Notes under the pieces: model-generated
What the model saw: the letters and a program-made list of their open reading frames with translations, nothing else
Told to the model about the DNA's origin: nothing
The model's database searches: none
Shown: piece by piece, positions 11,001-21,400 of the stretch
Layout: each line of letters starts with the position of its first letter
Numbering within the stretch: the stretch's first letter is position 1
Made by a program: the position numbers and the translations under genes
Source of the DNA: Phytoseiulus persimilis
Taxonomy: Eukaryota; Arthropoda; Arachnida; Mesostigmata; Phytoseiidae
Assembly (NCBI GenBank): GCA_037576195.1
Contig: CM075101.1
Span: 26,040,001-26,104,000 of the forward strand
Length of the DNA stretch: 64,000 nucleotides
Direction of reading: 5' to 3'

Positions 11001-14000
11001 GAGCCTTTTCTATCCAATAGCTCCACTGGAACTCAGGGTGGAAATACCCGTCGTGAGCCTTACCGACTGCTTTCGCTGTACATATGGTATCCGGAATGGC
11101 CATGCCGACTTCCTGCACTCCAGAGCAGCTCTGTGTTTGGCTGTTCCCTCCCACCTTGCACGGAGTCTTGCCTCTGCGGAGAAAATTCATTTCATGCTGT
11201 GAAGCGCCGAAGGGGACGTCCGAGAATTTCCGTAAGCACTGAACGAGGGGCTGACGGCGTGATACCTCGCGTTTTCGAGTTTGGATCAATGAATCTCATT
11301 CATTCAGCACTCCTCCCGCATTGATTATTTCCATCCAGTCACCCCAGAGAATGATTGCAGATTCGTGTACAAAATACCAGATCGTGCACCAAAATAGGTT
11401 CTCCCCGGCGTCATTCATGAGTACTGTGACGTGGATCCCTTGATTTCCAGGGAGACGCCTACAAATATGCCGAGATGCGCCCGACGCCCGTGAGGCGACA
11501 GCCACTTACGTCAGCAGATGTCGAGCGTCCGAGTGCTGTTGGTAGAGGTTCTTGGACGAATAATCAAGGAAGTTGATAAGCGTTTGCTTTATATCATTGC
11601 TCTTCTCGATCTGATCTCCGCCTTGCCATGTCTCAATGTACACAATGGAAACTCGGGTACGCAGCTGGCGGAAGTACTGAAAAACGTAATCAGACGTCAC
11701 AGTCAGCGGAAGTTGACAGAAGCACTCAGTAAACTGGAGAAGAGGCCGAACTCAGTCAATGGTGATCAGTGGGGACTTCAGAAAAGGTCTATGGGGTTTA
11801 GAGGGGCCTTTGGGATGTTATCACAATAGGGCTTAGGTTATGATCGACTGATGATGGTTCTCATCGCTCATTTGCGCCGCTCAAGGGAGCATCAAATTTG
11901 GCCAAGATTTTACATGATGCGCGGACAGCTGCGACGGCGGATAGCGTCCTAGTATGAATATTTATCTCCTTCCTCACTCACCATGTCAACACAATTTATG
12001 ATCTGTATCGCATCAGCCATCACTTCAGTATGGGTCGCATTCCGAACATCGAACTGAAATCGGACCAACTGTTGAGTGAGCTCATCGGGGACGGGAATCT
12101 CCGAACAGTATCCCAGTCAGATTCAGATATAGCTTGCTTAAACTCACCATAGCTTTGTCAAGCACCAGAGCAAGTTCGATGTACTTGAAAACTTCACGCA
12201 CGTCTCGCTGGAAATAGGAGTTTTCTCAGACAGTTCTCGAGTACGTGAAGTGCTACAAGAACAGCTACGAACATTCTCGATCCGTCGAACCCACAGAGCT
12301 ATCACTTGCAGTATTCAAATTCCAAACGCAATAATGATATTTTTTTATATGTTTCGATTCAGCGCAGTGTACCCACTAGTTATTTAGACTTCAAAGAAAC
12401 GCGTCAGGCTGAGAAATCAGAAAACTCGGGCGCTATATCTGGATCGAAAAGCTATGATGTACTCGGGGTAGGAGTTTTCACATCGGTTTCCGAATTGTAA
12501 TTCCTAAAGCGAAATCAGCCCAATCCTCTGATAAGTCTAGTCGACCTTCTCACTGAGATACCTCGTTCGGTGACGTTGCGTCGAAAAAGCTCTGTTTGCA
12601 GGGGACAAGAACATATTCTCTTCTTATACAAGACTTGGATAGAGTTTGATTGAAGATTCGTTTCTTCAACATACACGGAGTTTCGACTGCCAGATATCCC
12701 TAGCGCTTCTTATCTAAGTTCTCGGTATGTCAGCTACGGCGATCACATATTATTTGAGCAGAGATTTCTTCTCCTCAATCACTCAGGGGAGACTCGTTTT
12801 TCGAAACAAAAAGTATCGTGTTGACATCGGATTTCACCCGTCGGGAGAGCTCAAATACGCAGAGGTTCAGGATGGAATTCTCAGCTCGATACTCGAACTA
12901 GAATTTCCGAATCGCGAAACCCGACGCGCGTCGAAGTCAAATGGACGTCATCAACGATTTCAAAACGAACTCGGGCGAAAAAGTTCCGACAGGGGGAAGA
13001 TCTTGATGAGCAAAGCTCTATTCGAACGTGTTCCCGGACATATTTCTATTCGGAATATCGCATTTGTCATGATAGTCGAACTGATCATACCTTGTATCTT
13101 GGCGGTGGATGTGGCTTCCTGAAGTGTTTGAAGCCCCACTGGTGCATCTTCGAATTTCCTGGAAAAGTTTGGACGATTCCACATCTGCTTGCAAAGACCA
13201 AGAATGATATTGGGGAACGACTCACTGTTTCTCACGAGCTCACTTCACGAGCTCACTGTTTCTGTCTGAGAGTGGATACTAACCGCACACATATTGAGTA
13301 GAATTTGTATTATAATACTTGTAGATCACGTGCGGATGGACCCTCTGCAAAAAAGAAACGACCTGGAGTGGGTAGGTGTTCTTTCGGGTTCACTGATCTG
13401 CGTCGCGCCCTAGCAGATGGACTCGGAATCCACAGTTTTCAGGCACTCAGAATCCAACGAAAATGAAAGACAGCTATACTATTCAAGACTTGGACTGCCG
13501 AATTACGAGAGCGTAGTGTTGGATATATTCATAGACCTAGTTTATTCCGAGGTAAGGCCGGATGAATTATAAATATGATCATATTTATCGAGCACCCGGG
13601 CACTCCGCTCCAACTCCTCCTGAAAGCTCTCGAGGAGCACGCTGCGCACTAAGCCGGCGCACTGAGACTATCAACCCTTTCCACTTCTCTTGGACGAATC
13701 ATCAACGCCAGAGATGACAAGTTCTTCCAAAGAAGCCGCCCGAAAGAATTTGATTGATCCCGATTAATATCGTTTCTCTTTACGTTATCCGCGCGGCGGC
13801 CGAGCCTCGAAATGCGAAGAGTTCTCGTTGGAGCTAAAGTGGGTCCAGCTCCTCTCGTTCTCCCTAGTGCCCTCTCCCTAGCTGAGGAATGGGAAAGAGT
13901 TTCCCCGCCTCCTTGGTCCTCTCCCTGGATCCCCGAGAAACATCGCTGTCAATTGGGCCCTCGAAGGGGACGTCTCGACAGCCCGAGTTGGAGATACTTC

Positions 14001-17000
14001 CTGAGAATGCGTTCATTCGACTTGTTGACAAAGTGTTTTCAGTGATCAGACTTGACAACATAGGATAACTTTCGAGTGTCAAATATCTTCGGAGCCAGTC
14101 TTCTGCGAATCTACTCTGGGAGCAGACTAGTAACCGGTGCGCGATGGAGGGCTGAGCTCGCTCCCCAGAGAAGCTTTAGACGAAACAGCTCAAAGCCGGG
14201 ATGTCTCTTTGCGGCCACTGTCTCTCCCTTCCACTCTCGTCCTTTTCCTTCAGTGCTGTTGCCGGCTAGCGCATGAATATATGGAGGGATGCAACTCTAT
14301 CCGGATGATTTTTTCTTTACTATGAAATGTCATGAAAAATATTCTGCAGAGAGTTGCGGACAAATCCTCGGCATAGACAAGAGAACGCTGAACAGCCTTG
14401 GATTCCCGACTGAGTAACGGTGAAATGTACATAATAGTGAGTTGTCGCGGCGAGGCGGAGATCGGCTCCACAGTGTTCAAGTTGAGTGAGAGTCCGTTTG
14501 CTCACGAGGAGCGGGCAGTCGAGGTTCGTGATTCAGTTCACGCAGCATCATATGTGAATCAATCCGTGGTTTTCAAAATTCGAGCGAACGATCCCAAAAA
14601 TCCCTGTCCTCTCTCAGGTAGTCATTTTCCCCATGGTATATGTCCCGAAATATTTTGGACGTCCCTGGCGGCCGAAGTTCGTCTCTGACTCCGAGGAATG
14701 TATTCCCACGAATTCAAAAACAAATGAAAGGTATAGCGTCCCACAAAGTTTCTCCCATGACATTCTTGTGAGATTCGAGCTCGGGAACTCTGTTCACGAT
14801 TTGAGTTCCTCACGGTATGAGCTGTATTCCGCAAGAGCGATCTGAATACAAATGGATGATACTGATTCAAGGAAACGCTGTGTATTATTCCCGGAACTCA
14901 AGCTGGACCCACTGCGGTACATCGAATTCATCAAGGTCCTGAGTGAGAATAGTTCGTTCATGAGCACGCTCGTACAAAGGACTTGCGGTTTCACGCAGCG
15001 AGCACCTGCTCTCATCAACCTCATAATCAGGACGAAGTACCAACCCTCGGTACATCTATCTTGGTATCGCAGGATGCTCCGGCTGATCAATGAGTTCATT
15101 CATCTCTATGAGGTGAGTAATCAGATGACGGGAGGGATTCATCGTGTATGAACGAATGAGAACAGGCGTTTCCACCATGCGAATGCTTAGGCCCTTACAG
15201 CAAAAATAGCTCGATGGTTTCGATGAATTACAGGCCATGGCTTGGCTGTCGACTCTCGGAGGAGCATACTCTGCAATGGGTGACTATGGGGACCAGTACG
15301 CTGTGATCGCAAGGAAGATCTCGATGAAGCAGTTGCGTTTGGCTCTGGCGTCGGGAGATCCCATTCATGTGAGATCCGTTCGATTTATCTGGATTTATTC
15401 AGTGATTATATAGATTCCATTCTGACGAGCATTCCCAACTCATTATAGGTGAGCCGCTGTTGGATATTCATTGCGATGAGCGCGATGCAGCACGGACGGC
15501 TTAAGTACTCGAAGAAACTTATTCTCAAGCAGTGGGAATTCGCTCAATCGGCTGAAGGGCAAAGAGACCCCCGACTGAAGAATATGCTACTCGGTACATG
15601 GGAGCTCCTCAAACAAAAACACAAGCAACATAGAGTTCTTCAGGAGACAGCTTTTCAGAAAGACTCCTGATGTTATCCGTCGAGCATTGAACGAAATCGT
15701 CGGTATTTGATGAATAAACCGGTCAATCTGAACATTTTCCGCATTTCCTATCGAAGTGTCTTTCATTCAAATACTGAGATCCGACTTCCACGTCCTTAAA
15801 ACCAGGACCGGAATTCCGATCCCAGCATCCTTCACCTGCTATCCCGGACAGGTTCAACAGTTTCGAAATTGCTCTGTACTCTTCCGCCCTTGTTCAGCGC
15901 AGAGGGTTGAAGAGAAACTATGAAACACCCTGCAGCGGCCGGTAAATTCCTCGGATCTGATCGTTCGGAACGAGAGCAAGCAGGCTTATCGAGCTTTTCC
16001 GAAGGGCTGCTCGCACTTCCTACAAAGCAAGGTTCCGGTCGCTCGCAAAGATTCCGTTCGGGAGACCGACGTCCTCGAAAATTGTCTGCCTCGAATTGGA
16101 AGTCATCAATCGCGGGCGGCTCCTTCCAGATGACCACAAGGGGGAGGATGCAACAATCTGATTCCACAGAATCATGAGAACGCATGATCATGGAATGGGT
16201 CGATTCATAGATCCGACGATTTTCCCCGTCAAATGTCGGCTCAGTTGCCCACCCTGCAAGTTATGCGCTCCGAGAACTCTTCGTGAAGTTCCGTTAAATT
16301 GCATCGGAAAACTCACCGAGAGATCACCGCCGTAGAACGGATGGATGACGAATGTCTCGTTATGAATGTGAATAACGCCACTTATACCGTTGCACGTCCT
16401 GAAGGCGGCCAAGGCTCCAGGGTAGTCCTTGACGATTCCATGGTAGTAACAGTGTTCGATCTCCTGATGCGTCCGCTGCCAAAGCATGACGTTTTTTCAG
16501 CATTAGTCCCCAATCGAGTATTACGTTCACTCTTGACAAACAGGGATAGAGGCTTGAATAGGCAAACGAGGATTCGGAAGTGCAGCCTTGCACGGCCACA
16601 GAAGAGGAATCGGGGAGATTGACCTGGATCACGACAGGGCAATTCTACCAAACCGTTGTCTCCAGCTGTCCTCAGACTTGTCACGGGAATCAGTGTCACT
16701 TACCCTCCAGTTCCCGTTCGGCATGAGATGTTTTTGAGGAATGCTCGGCTTGATGAGGTTGTCGTTGAGCTCAAGTTCCAGCCGAAATTTATAATGGAAG
16801 GCCTTGATGAGGAGTGATGTCTGGTGATAATGTTTCGTGGTCTGCAATCGATGAATGGAGCTTGGAAGAGCTCCTTCGGAACCGTGTCTTGATATCTAGG
16901 ACGCAACGTGTCAGACTCCTTGGATCAAACGCAGGGATACACAGCTCTGATAGAGACAAAAATCAAAGATACCACGAGAGAGCGATCAGATAAACGAGGT

Positions 17001-19341
17001 TCAATCCAAGAAACGTTTGAGCATTGCAGACGCTCGCGTTCTCGCGGTTCGTCCACGGAGGAGGCTTCGGAAGGTTTTGAATGGGACGAGGCTTCTGTCG
17101 AGCCAAAGGTCGCTGATAAGCAATTCGATAATCAGCTCCAGAAGCGCGCCTTCTATCACCCAGCTTTGATAAATCTCAAAAGGTCAAAATGGTCTCTGGG
17201 CTCGAGGCACAAGCTACGGATGTGGCTTCTTCCGCCATGATGATTGGAGAAGCTTGTCGTCTCAGTGTGCGACAAGCTCATATTGAAGTGGGAGCAGCCA
17301 CCTCGGTTAGTAGCCGAGTGTGGGTTCTCGAGCGTGTAGTCATGTATGGTGCTTTCGGACGAGCTGGCTTTGCGAAACCTCTACGGGCTCGGGTTCGCTC
17401 GAGGCGCGGGACACCCCGTGAACTTCGCGTAAATTGAATTCACGTATGGGTAGCCTATGTATGAGATGAGTCCCAAATGTGTTCACTCTCCTCACGTCGA
17501 AATTATTACTTTTCGCGCAGAGTTCGTCATCTTCGTCCCTTCGTCGAACGACGGCAAATCGAATTAAATTCGAACTCCGGATGAGCTCTGTGTCCGTCCA
17601 CAGGCAGAGTGGAGCTCCTAACCGCGCCGGAGCTCAATGGTGGTAGGAGCTAGCATTTTAAGACCGAATCGAGCGCAGTTCCGGATTCGTGTTCAAAGCC
17701 CTCGTTCCAACGACCAGAGCGAGGCGTGATCAAAAGAAGCACTAACGCGGTGCTTGAGATCGGACTGGAGCTCGAGGAGTCCTCTGCTCCTGATTGCAAC
17801 CCTTGACATCCGATGAGACGAACTCCAGAAATGCGGAACAATTGTCGGAGACCCGCTGCTCGAGGAACTTCGCGGAACGTCCCGCTTGTGGTCGTGTCCC
17901 CCAAGAGTACAGTTGTCGGGAGGCGCCTTATTCAGACGGGCAGTCAGGCGGTCCACCCTCATTATACAGCGCAACCACAAGAGGTTCCCGGACGGATCAG
18001 ATTGCGCGAACGCAGATGTCTTCCTCGCTGAACGACGAGAACGCATACAAATCTCGCTCTCCTGGAAGCGGTTGACGTTTCCACGTCCTGCACAAAGCAT
18101 CGTTCAGTTATGTCGAAATCATGCGCGAGGTTCTCGATCGAGACGTTTGATTTGTCTACGGGATCTCGAAACTGCAATTGTAACGGTGGAGCGGACATTG
18201 TGGCTCTCCATGTGGCGGGAAAGAAGTCTCGCGAGTCTCGTTCTCTGCTGGCAGTACAGCAGATATCCTCTATCGGCCCTGCAGACGAGCTCCCAGTTAT
18301 CGATTCGGGGCCCTACTTATGAAGAAGGAGGAAGCGCCTTCGGCCGGCGGCTGACTACACCCTTCCGCCAGCAATGCACCTGCGATCTGCCCTCGGATGC
18401 ACATCGTCACTCGGCAAGTACTCCTGGGCACCGATAGAGCGCGTGAGCGCGAACGTTAGGACCGGGATGGAGTTTTTGTCATCTTCGACGGCTCATATTG
18501 GAAGCGGTGTTGACGGAGCTCGTCGAATGTCCCGTGTTCCCGAATTGGAATATCAGTTCAGAATACTAATTCCTTGGATGATAATGGGAGAACATTTCCT
18601 GCTCGATCCAGCCTCAGAGAATGAATAAAGTGACCCCTCTGGGGATTCTCTCTTTCTCGAACCTCTTGATTCTCCCAGCCGGAGCGTTTGCCGCAGACTA
18701 GTGAAGCTCCACAGAATATTCGACTCGCGGTGACCTTCGATGCTCAGTTGGAAGGAGAGTGGATCTGTGTGGCTGCCTCGTCCACTTTGCGGGATGAATT
18801 TTTAACCAAATCATCATTTTCCCGCGCCCTCGCCTCCCTGATAAAGCGTTCACTGTGCGATTGGACGAACGAGCGAGAGGATCGCTGGCTGAACCGCGTC
18901 ACTGGTCCTTTTTTTCTCAAGAGATCCTCATTCCGAAATGTAAACACAAAGTTTCGGGCATCTGCAAACGCGCACATGCTTCAAATGAAACCCTCCATCG
19001 CGAGCCAGTCAGCTCTTTGTTTTGCGTCTGTGAGAATCGCGGTTTTCTGTTTCGCCCTCTCGTGCATCTTTTCCTAGTTGAGCTGAGTTCGAATTGAAGT
19101 GATTATTTGCTCCTCTCGCTAGTTTCATATATGAATGCATGTCTTACGGTGTTCGTAGGAACAGGCACGCAGTGCTGCTGTTGCGAACATTGATTCACCT
19201 TGTTGGAGCTGACGTCTCGTGTCGAGATACCGAGCTTTTGGTGATGCCTGACTTGAACGGGGTAGATGACCTCGTAGATACGCGATGGGATCGATGCTAT
19301 CAGCCGCTCGTTCTCGGGAAATCGTTTCAGTCGATCCACGG
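5093..19341 (-). CDS. ADAM-family transmembrane protein (disintegrin and metalloprotease), catalytic Glu replaced by Met
   Basis: Exons, minus strand in order: 19199-19341, 16704-16841, 16317-16463, 13284-13344, 13091-13158, 12148-12207, 11982-12053, 11510-11676, 11064-11173, 10827-10976, 10558-10743, 10366-10472, 10160-10240, 9731-9951, 9515-9631, 9104-9315, 8786-8978, 8576-8699, 8248-8460, 7843-8068, 7336-7690, 7146-7253, 6826-7031, 6397-6708, 5998-6131, 5380-5685, 5093-5296 (stop). All phases agree; the total is about 1,472 codons, much longer than a typical ADAM (700-950) because of the tail. Domain order is prodomain, metalloprotease, disintegrin, cysteine-rich, EGF, stalk, membrane helix, tail. 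The first listed exon starts in phase 1, so an upstream exon with the start codon and signal peptide is missing. Lack of the catalytic Glu suggests an adhesion or receptor role, as for vertebrate ADAM11/22/23 and nematode UNC-71; that comparison is inference. The least certain boundary is the 7690/7843 junction. Confidence 0.93.
8248..9315 (-). CDS. ADAM EGF repeat, Asn-rich stalk and transmembrane helix
   Basis: Exons 9104-9315 (end), 8786-8978, 8576-8699, 8248-8460. The EGF-like module reads [18 protein letters not shown] and closes with FNGYDC in the next exon, six cysteines in all. A stalk of about 100 residues follows, with a low-complexity run [15 protein letters not shown] and many Ser/Thr, a likely O-glycosylated spacer. 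One membrane helix, [20 protein letters not shown], lies in exon 8248-8460. It is followed by CYRRS, giving type I topology with the tail inside the cell. Confidence 0.9.
9104..10743 (-). CDS. ADAM disintegrin and cysteine-rich domain exons
   Basis: Exons 10558-10743 (end), 10366-10472, 10160-10240, 9731-9951, 9515-9631 and 9104-9315 (first part). The disintegrin domain runs from [15 protein letters not shown] through CCDPITC and [11 protein letters not shown] to [11 protein letters not shown]. Its adhesion loop reads CRQPESECD, the xCD form shared by most ADAMs, not RGD. The cysteine-rich part contains [26 protein letters not shown] and [11 protein letters not shown], all standard positions. 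In the family these domains bind integrins, syndecans or other surface partners and shape substrate choice. With no protease function, they are probably the working part of this protein. Confidence 0.93.
10073..10129. repeat. (GA)n followed by a 13-base G run, in an ADAM intron
   Basis: On the plus strand a GA dinucleotide run grades into GA-rich purine sequence and ends in about 13 consecutive G (about 10117-10129). Seen from the gene (minus strand) it is a pyrimidine-rich C/T tract between exons 10160-10240 and 9731-9951, which may act as an extended splice-acceptor tract. Confidence 0.85.
10322..10347. repeat. Two perfect tandem copies of a 13-bp unit
   Basis: The unit ttgacctgatcag occurs twice head to tail (10322-10334 and 10335-10347), followed by ttg, inside the ADAM intron between exons 10366-10472 and 10160-10240. 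It contains tgatca, a palindrome. Most likely a small slippage duplication. Confidence 0.9.
10558..12207 (-). CDS. ADAM metalloprotease domain exons, active-site Glu to Met
   Basis: Exons 12148-12207, 11982-12053, 11510-11676, 11064-11173, 10827-10976 and the start of 10558-10743. They read [14 protein letters not shown], then the helix ending INCVDM, then [20 protein letters not shown] and [13 protein letters not shown]. The zinc site reads [12 protein letters not shown]. The three zinc-ligand histidines and the Gly are present, but the general-base Glu of HExxHxxGxxHD is Met (codon at 10915-10917). The Met-turn follows as CIMTPGILG. Known biochemistry: loss of this Glu abolishes peptidase activity in metzincins. 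Between HLLT and VGMA there is an unusual insert of about 20 residues with two extra cysteines ([13 protein letters not shown]), where most ADAMs have a short loop. Confidence 0.93.
12208..13090 (-). other. ADAM intron, about 0.9 kb
   Basis: AT-richer than the flanking exons. A plus-strand open frame at 12727-13122 overlaps the prodomain exon on the other strand and shows no recognisable domain. Nothing else supported. Confidence 0.6.
13091..19341 (-). CDS. ADAM prodomain exons with furin site
   Basis: Five exons: 19199-19341, 16704-16841, 16317-16463, 13284-13344, 13091-13158. The first reads [16 protein letters not shown], the usual start of the reprolysin propeptide. The second carries [15 protein letters not shown], and the third [18 protein letters not shown], the hallmark CYYxG block. 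The fourth reads [19 protein letters not shown]; its cysteine (about 13285-13287) sits where the cysteine switch is expected. The fifth ends RYK, and the next exon (12148-12207) begins with R, making an RYKR furin-type cleavage site across the junction. In the secretory pathway this would release the mature ectodomain. A complete plus-strand gene sits in the intron between exons three and four. Confidence 0.93.
14422..15670 (+). CDS. Conserved-looking uncharacterised 270-residue protein, nested in an ADAM intron
   Basis: Five plus-strand exons join in phase: 14422-14523, 14618-14730, 14872-15112, 15234-15368, 15449-15670, giving 813 bp and a stop at 15668-15670. I chose ATG 14422 because it opens a frame that splices cleanly (GAG|GTTCGT into TCTCAG|GTA). 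Residues include [71 protein letters not shown] and [20 protein letters not shown]. There is no signal peptide and no clear membrane helix. The C-terminal half looks all-helical, with a stepped pattern (A/G, Y, L) reminiscent of TPR-like helical pairs. I have a weak memory of a metazoan uncharacterised family (DUF4807) with a similar STLGGAYS block; treat that as unverified. Function unknown. Splicing plus a following AATAAA make the gene itself secure. Confidence 0.85.
15713..15718 (+). terminator. Polyadenylation signal AATAAA of the nested gene
   Basis: AATAAA lies 43 bp after the stop codon of the nested plus-strand gene, the usual spacing for a short 3' UTR. Confidence 0.75.
15719..16316. 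other. Rest of the ADAM intron downstream of the nested gene
   Basis: Both strands carry open frames (15832-16191 minus, 15920-16177 plus), but neither splices to anything or resembles a known domain. Nothing supported. Confidence 0.5.
16842..19198 (-). other. ADAM intron of about 2.4 kb, no gene assigned
   Basis: The second largest intron of the model. Open frames of 70-183 residues exist on both strands around 17690-18440. They overlap each other and show no start, splice or polyA logic that would choose one. A plus-strand frame 18374-18628 ends inside an AATAAA at 18623-18628, which is curious but not enough for a gene call. Confidence 0.5.
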
Positions 19342-21327
19342 CTGCAAAACGGGAGAAAGAAGAAGGCGTCAATCGTCAATTATTTTCCGCCGATATATCC
19401 GCTCCCTCTTGAGCTCGATTTTGTCGTCGTCGTAGTGGGGCTACCGTCGTGTTCAATCAGAGAAGCCTCCAGAAAGAGATGGCGCGGATCCAGACGTACT
19501 TGGATCGGGAACTTCAAGGTGTCCCCGTGCAAGTTAACATTTCTCTCGATTTCTTCTCTCGGCGCTCTGATGTCAGAAGTCTTCGAGGATTCGGATGAAG
19601 ACCAACGAGTTTATGGAGGAGTGAGAACCGAGCAGTTGCCATCGCAACCTCGAGGAAGTCACATCGCATCCCGGGTACGACGATGTCTATTTTTCCTATG
19701 CCGCCGATAACGAACGGAGCGAGCATCGAAATCGAATATCAAGAAGTTTCGTGTAGCGTCTTCATGGAGACGCTGGAGCTGAGTCAAGTCGTTCTGTCGA
19801 CCGCGCATGAGCTAGTTGCCGAAGCTTGGTGGGTTTGAAAGGCATTTTTGCCTCGCATTCCTCCTCGTCGTAACGGAATCGGAGGCCGCCCCATAGTGCG
19901 AACATAAATAGGAAAACGAACGAGCGCCTGGGAATGTACGAGAAGAACGACGAGATGGAGCCAATAGGATATTGACACGTAAAAGATTTCGACCGAAACG
20001 AATAGAACGGGGAAAACTACGAATCCAGCGAAAAGCGGAAGAGAGGGTGACGGCGAGAACGGGAAGGGGCCTCGGAGCGATGGAAACGCTCTTTTCCAGT
20101 TGACAGGATGTTTTGTTGTTCGCGTCTCTCGCTGCGCAGTCGCGCTAGCTATCAGTGGCGTGCAATGCTCAGGACGCGAGCTCAAAACTCAGGTTGCGAG
20201 GCGAGCGATCACGGACTCTGCTTGCTCGACTGAGCGTGAGCTGTTCCGGTAGTGCTCGTCTCGGACGCGCTAAATGGACCTTGGGAAAGATGATCCGCTG
20301 CCGAAAGCACTTTGTGCGCCTCATTAGACGAGTGATGGCGGCTCGGCGGCGAACTCTTCAGCAGATAGATCGATGTCTTGGTGCAGCTTTGTGTCGCCTC
20401 CGCAAATGGGCACCGACGTCAGGGACGAGCCTTTTCTATACTTCCTAGCATTTATTCGATGGCGCTGACCATGAGGGATTTGCTGCAGATGCCCGGAAAT
20501 CTTCCATAAAAAGCTGGCTTCTGAGTTCTCGACCTGTTGGGGTCCGGTGGCCGAATATGGGTTCCCTTGTGGGTTGTTATCGGCTTGGATTTTCGCTGAC
20601 CGCCGAGCTTCGCACCCCCGAGTAGATACTCTCGGAAGGACCGCTCGAGAAGCCCAGAAACACAACATGCCCGAACGATGAACCCCGGATTAACGACGCA
20701 TCTGGTCGCTTCGTAGAAAATGCGATATTATTCGAGGGGAACACGCGATTTTCGAGTGGCCTCCGCTCTCGTTCTTGGGTAGAGTCGCTCCGAACAGATA
20801 CCCACAGTTTTGGATCGAGCGGGAGGGTTCTGAGCCAAAAGAACTCGGTTCGGAAGAGCTCAATTGTGGTCGAAATCGAGTGAATACATTGTTGGGCTGT
20901 GATTGTGCCGAGCCTTATGTTCTTTTCAAGTCGGTGAGAAAGCAATTGTTACTGTCGCAATCGGAAACGAGCGGATGTCTCCTCTCGTCGCCGTCTCTGT
21001 TCTTCTCGTTTCTTTTTTCGTCTTCCTCTGAAAATCTCTTTGGTTAATTGTAGCTCCTTCTCCTTTGTGCAGACGATGTGCTCGTCCCTTAGAAGAAGTG
21101 ATATTGCTGCTTCTGCTCCCGCAGCTTTTTCTCTTGGAACCCTGCCCGCTCCTGATTCCTCCCCAACTCGATTGCCAGGAACTCCGGGGCAGGGACTGGA
21201 ATTGTGGAAAAAAAAACACTCGGGAGTGCTACCACTCATGCGAGTGCTCCTTCAACGAGTCTTGAATATATTGCCGTCATTGAAAGCGGCTGGAGTTTTT
21301 ATTCAAGTGTCCGTAGCTCGGCCTGAA
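19342..21327. other. Stretch upstream of the first recognised ADAM exon
   Basis: A signal-peptide exon ending in phase 1 is expected on the minus strand here or further right. I did not find a convincing one. A hydrophobic minus-strand reading near 19900-20100 has no ATG in place. A plus-strand reading near 21090-21280 gives LLLLLPQLFLLE followed by a five-cysteine cluster, but it lacks an ATG and a usable donor. Confidence 0.45.
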
Positions 21328-21335
21328 TATAAATA
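21328..21335 (+). promoter_or_regulatory. TATA box (TATAAATA) of the 313-residue gene
   Basis: TATAAATA lies 66 bp before the ATG at 21401, so transcription would start near 21358-21365 with a leader of about 40 bases. The same spacing occurs at the secreted repeat gene downstream. Confidence 0.65.
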
Positions 21336-21400
21336 TCATAAGTTACAGCGACCCTGATCACACACTGGAGTGGAAACTCTGCGAGAATAACGAAATTATA

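Noticed and set aside
11296..11505. Frame between two metalloprotease exons as an extra ADAM exon
   Set aside because: Exons 11510-11676 and 11064-11173 join in phase without it, and its translation does not fit the metalloprotease fold.
14288..14419. Upstream plus-strand frame starting at ATG 14288 as the first exon of the nested gene
   Set aside because: It reads plausibly for about 43 codons but ends in TAA, and its only donor-like site is in the wrong phase for every acceptor. ATG 14422 splices cleanly without it.
17690..18440. Overlapping frames on both strands inside the 2.4-kb ADAM intron as a second nested gene
   Set aside because: Plus and minus readings are equally plausible and mutually exclusive. 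No splice, start or polyA evidence chooses one.
20949..21239. Minus-strand Arg/Glu-rich frame
   Set aside because: Antisense of a T/C-rich tract; its composition explains the charged residues.
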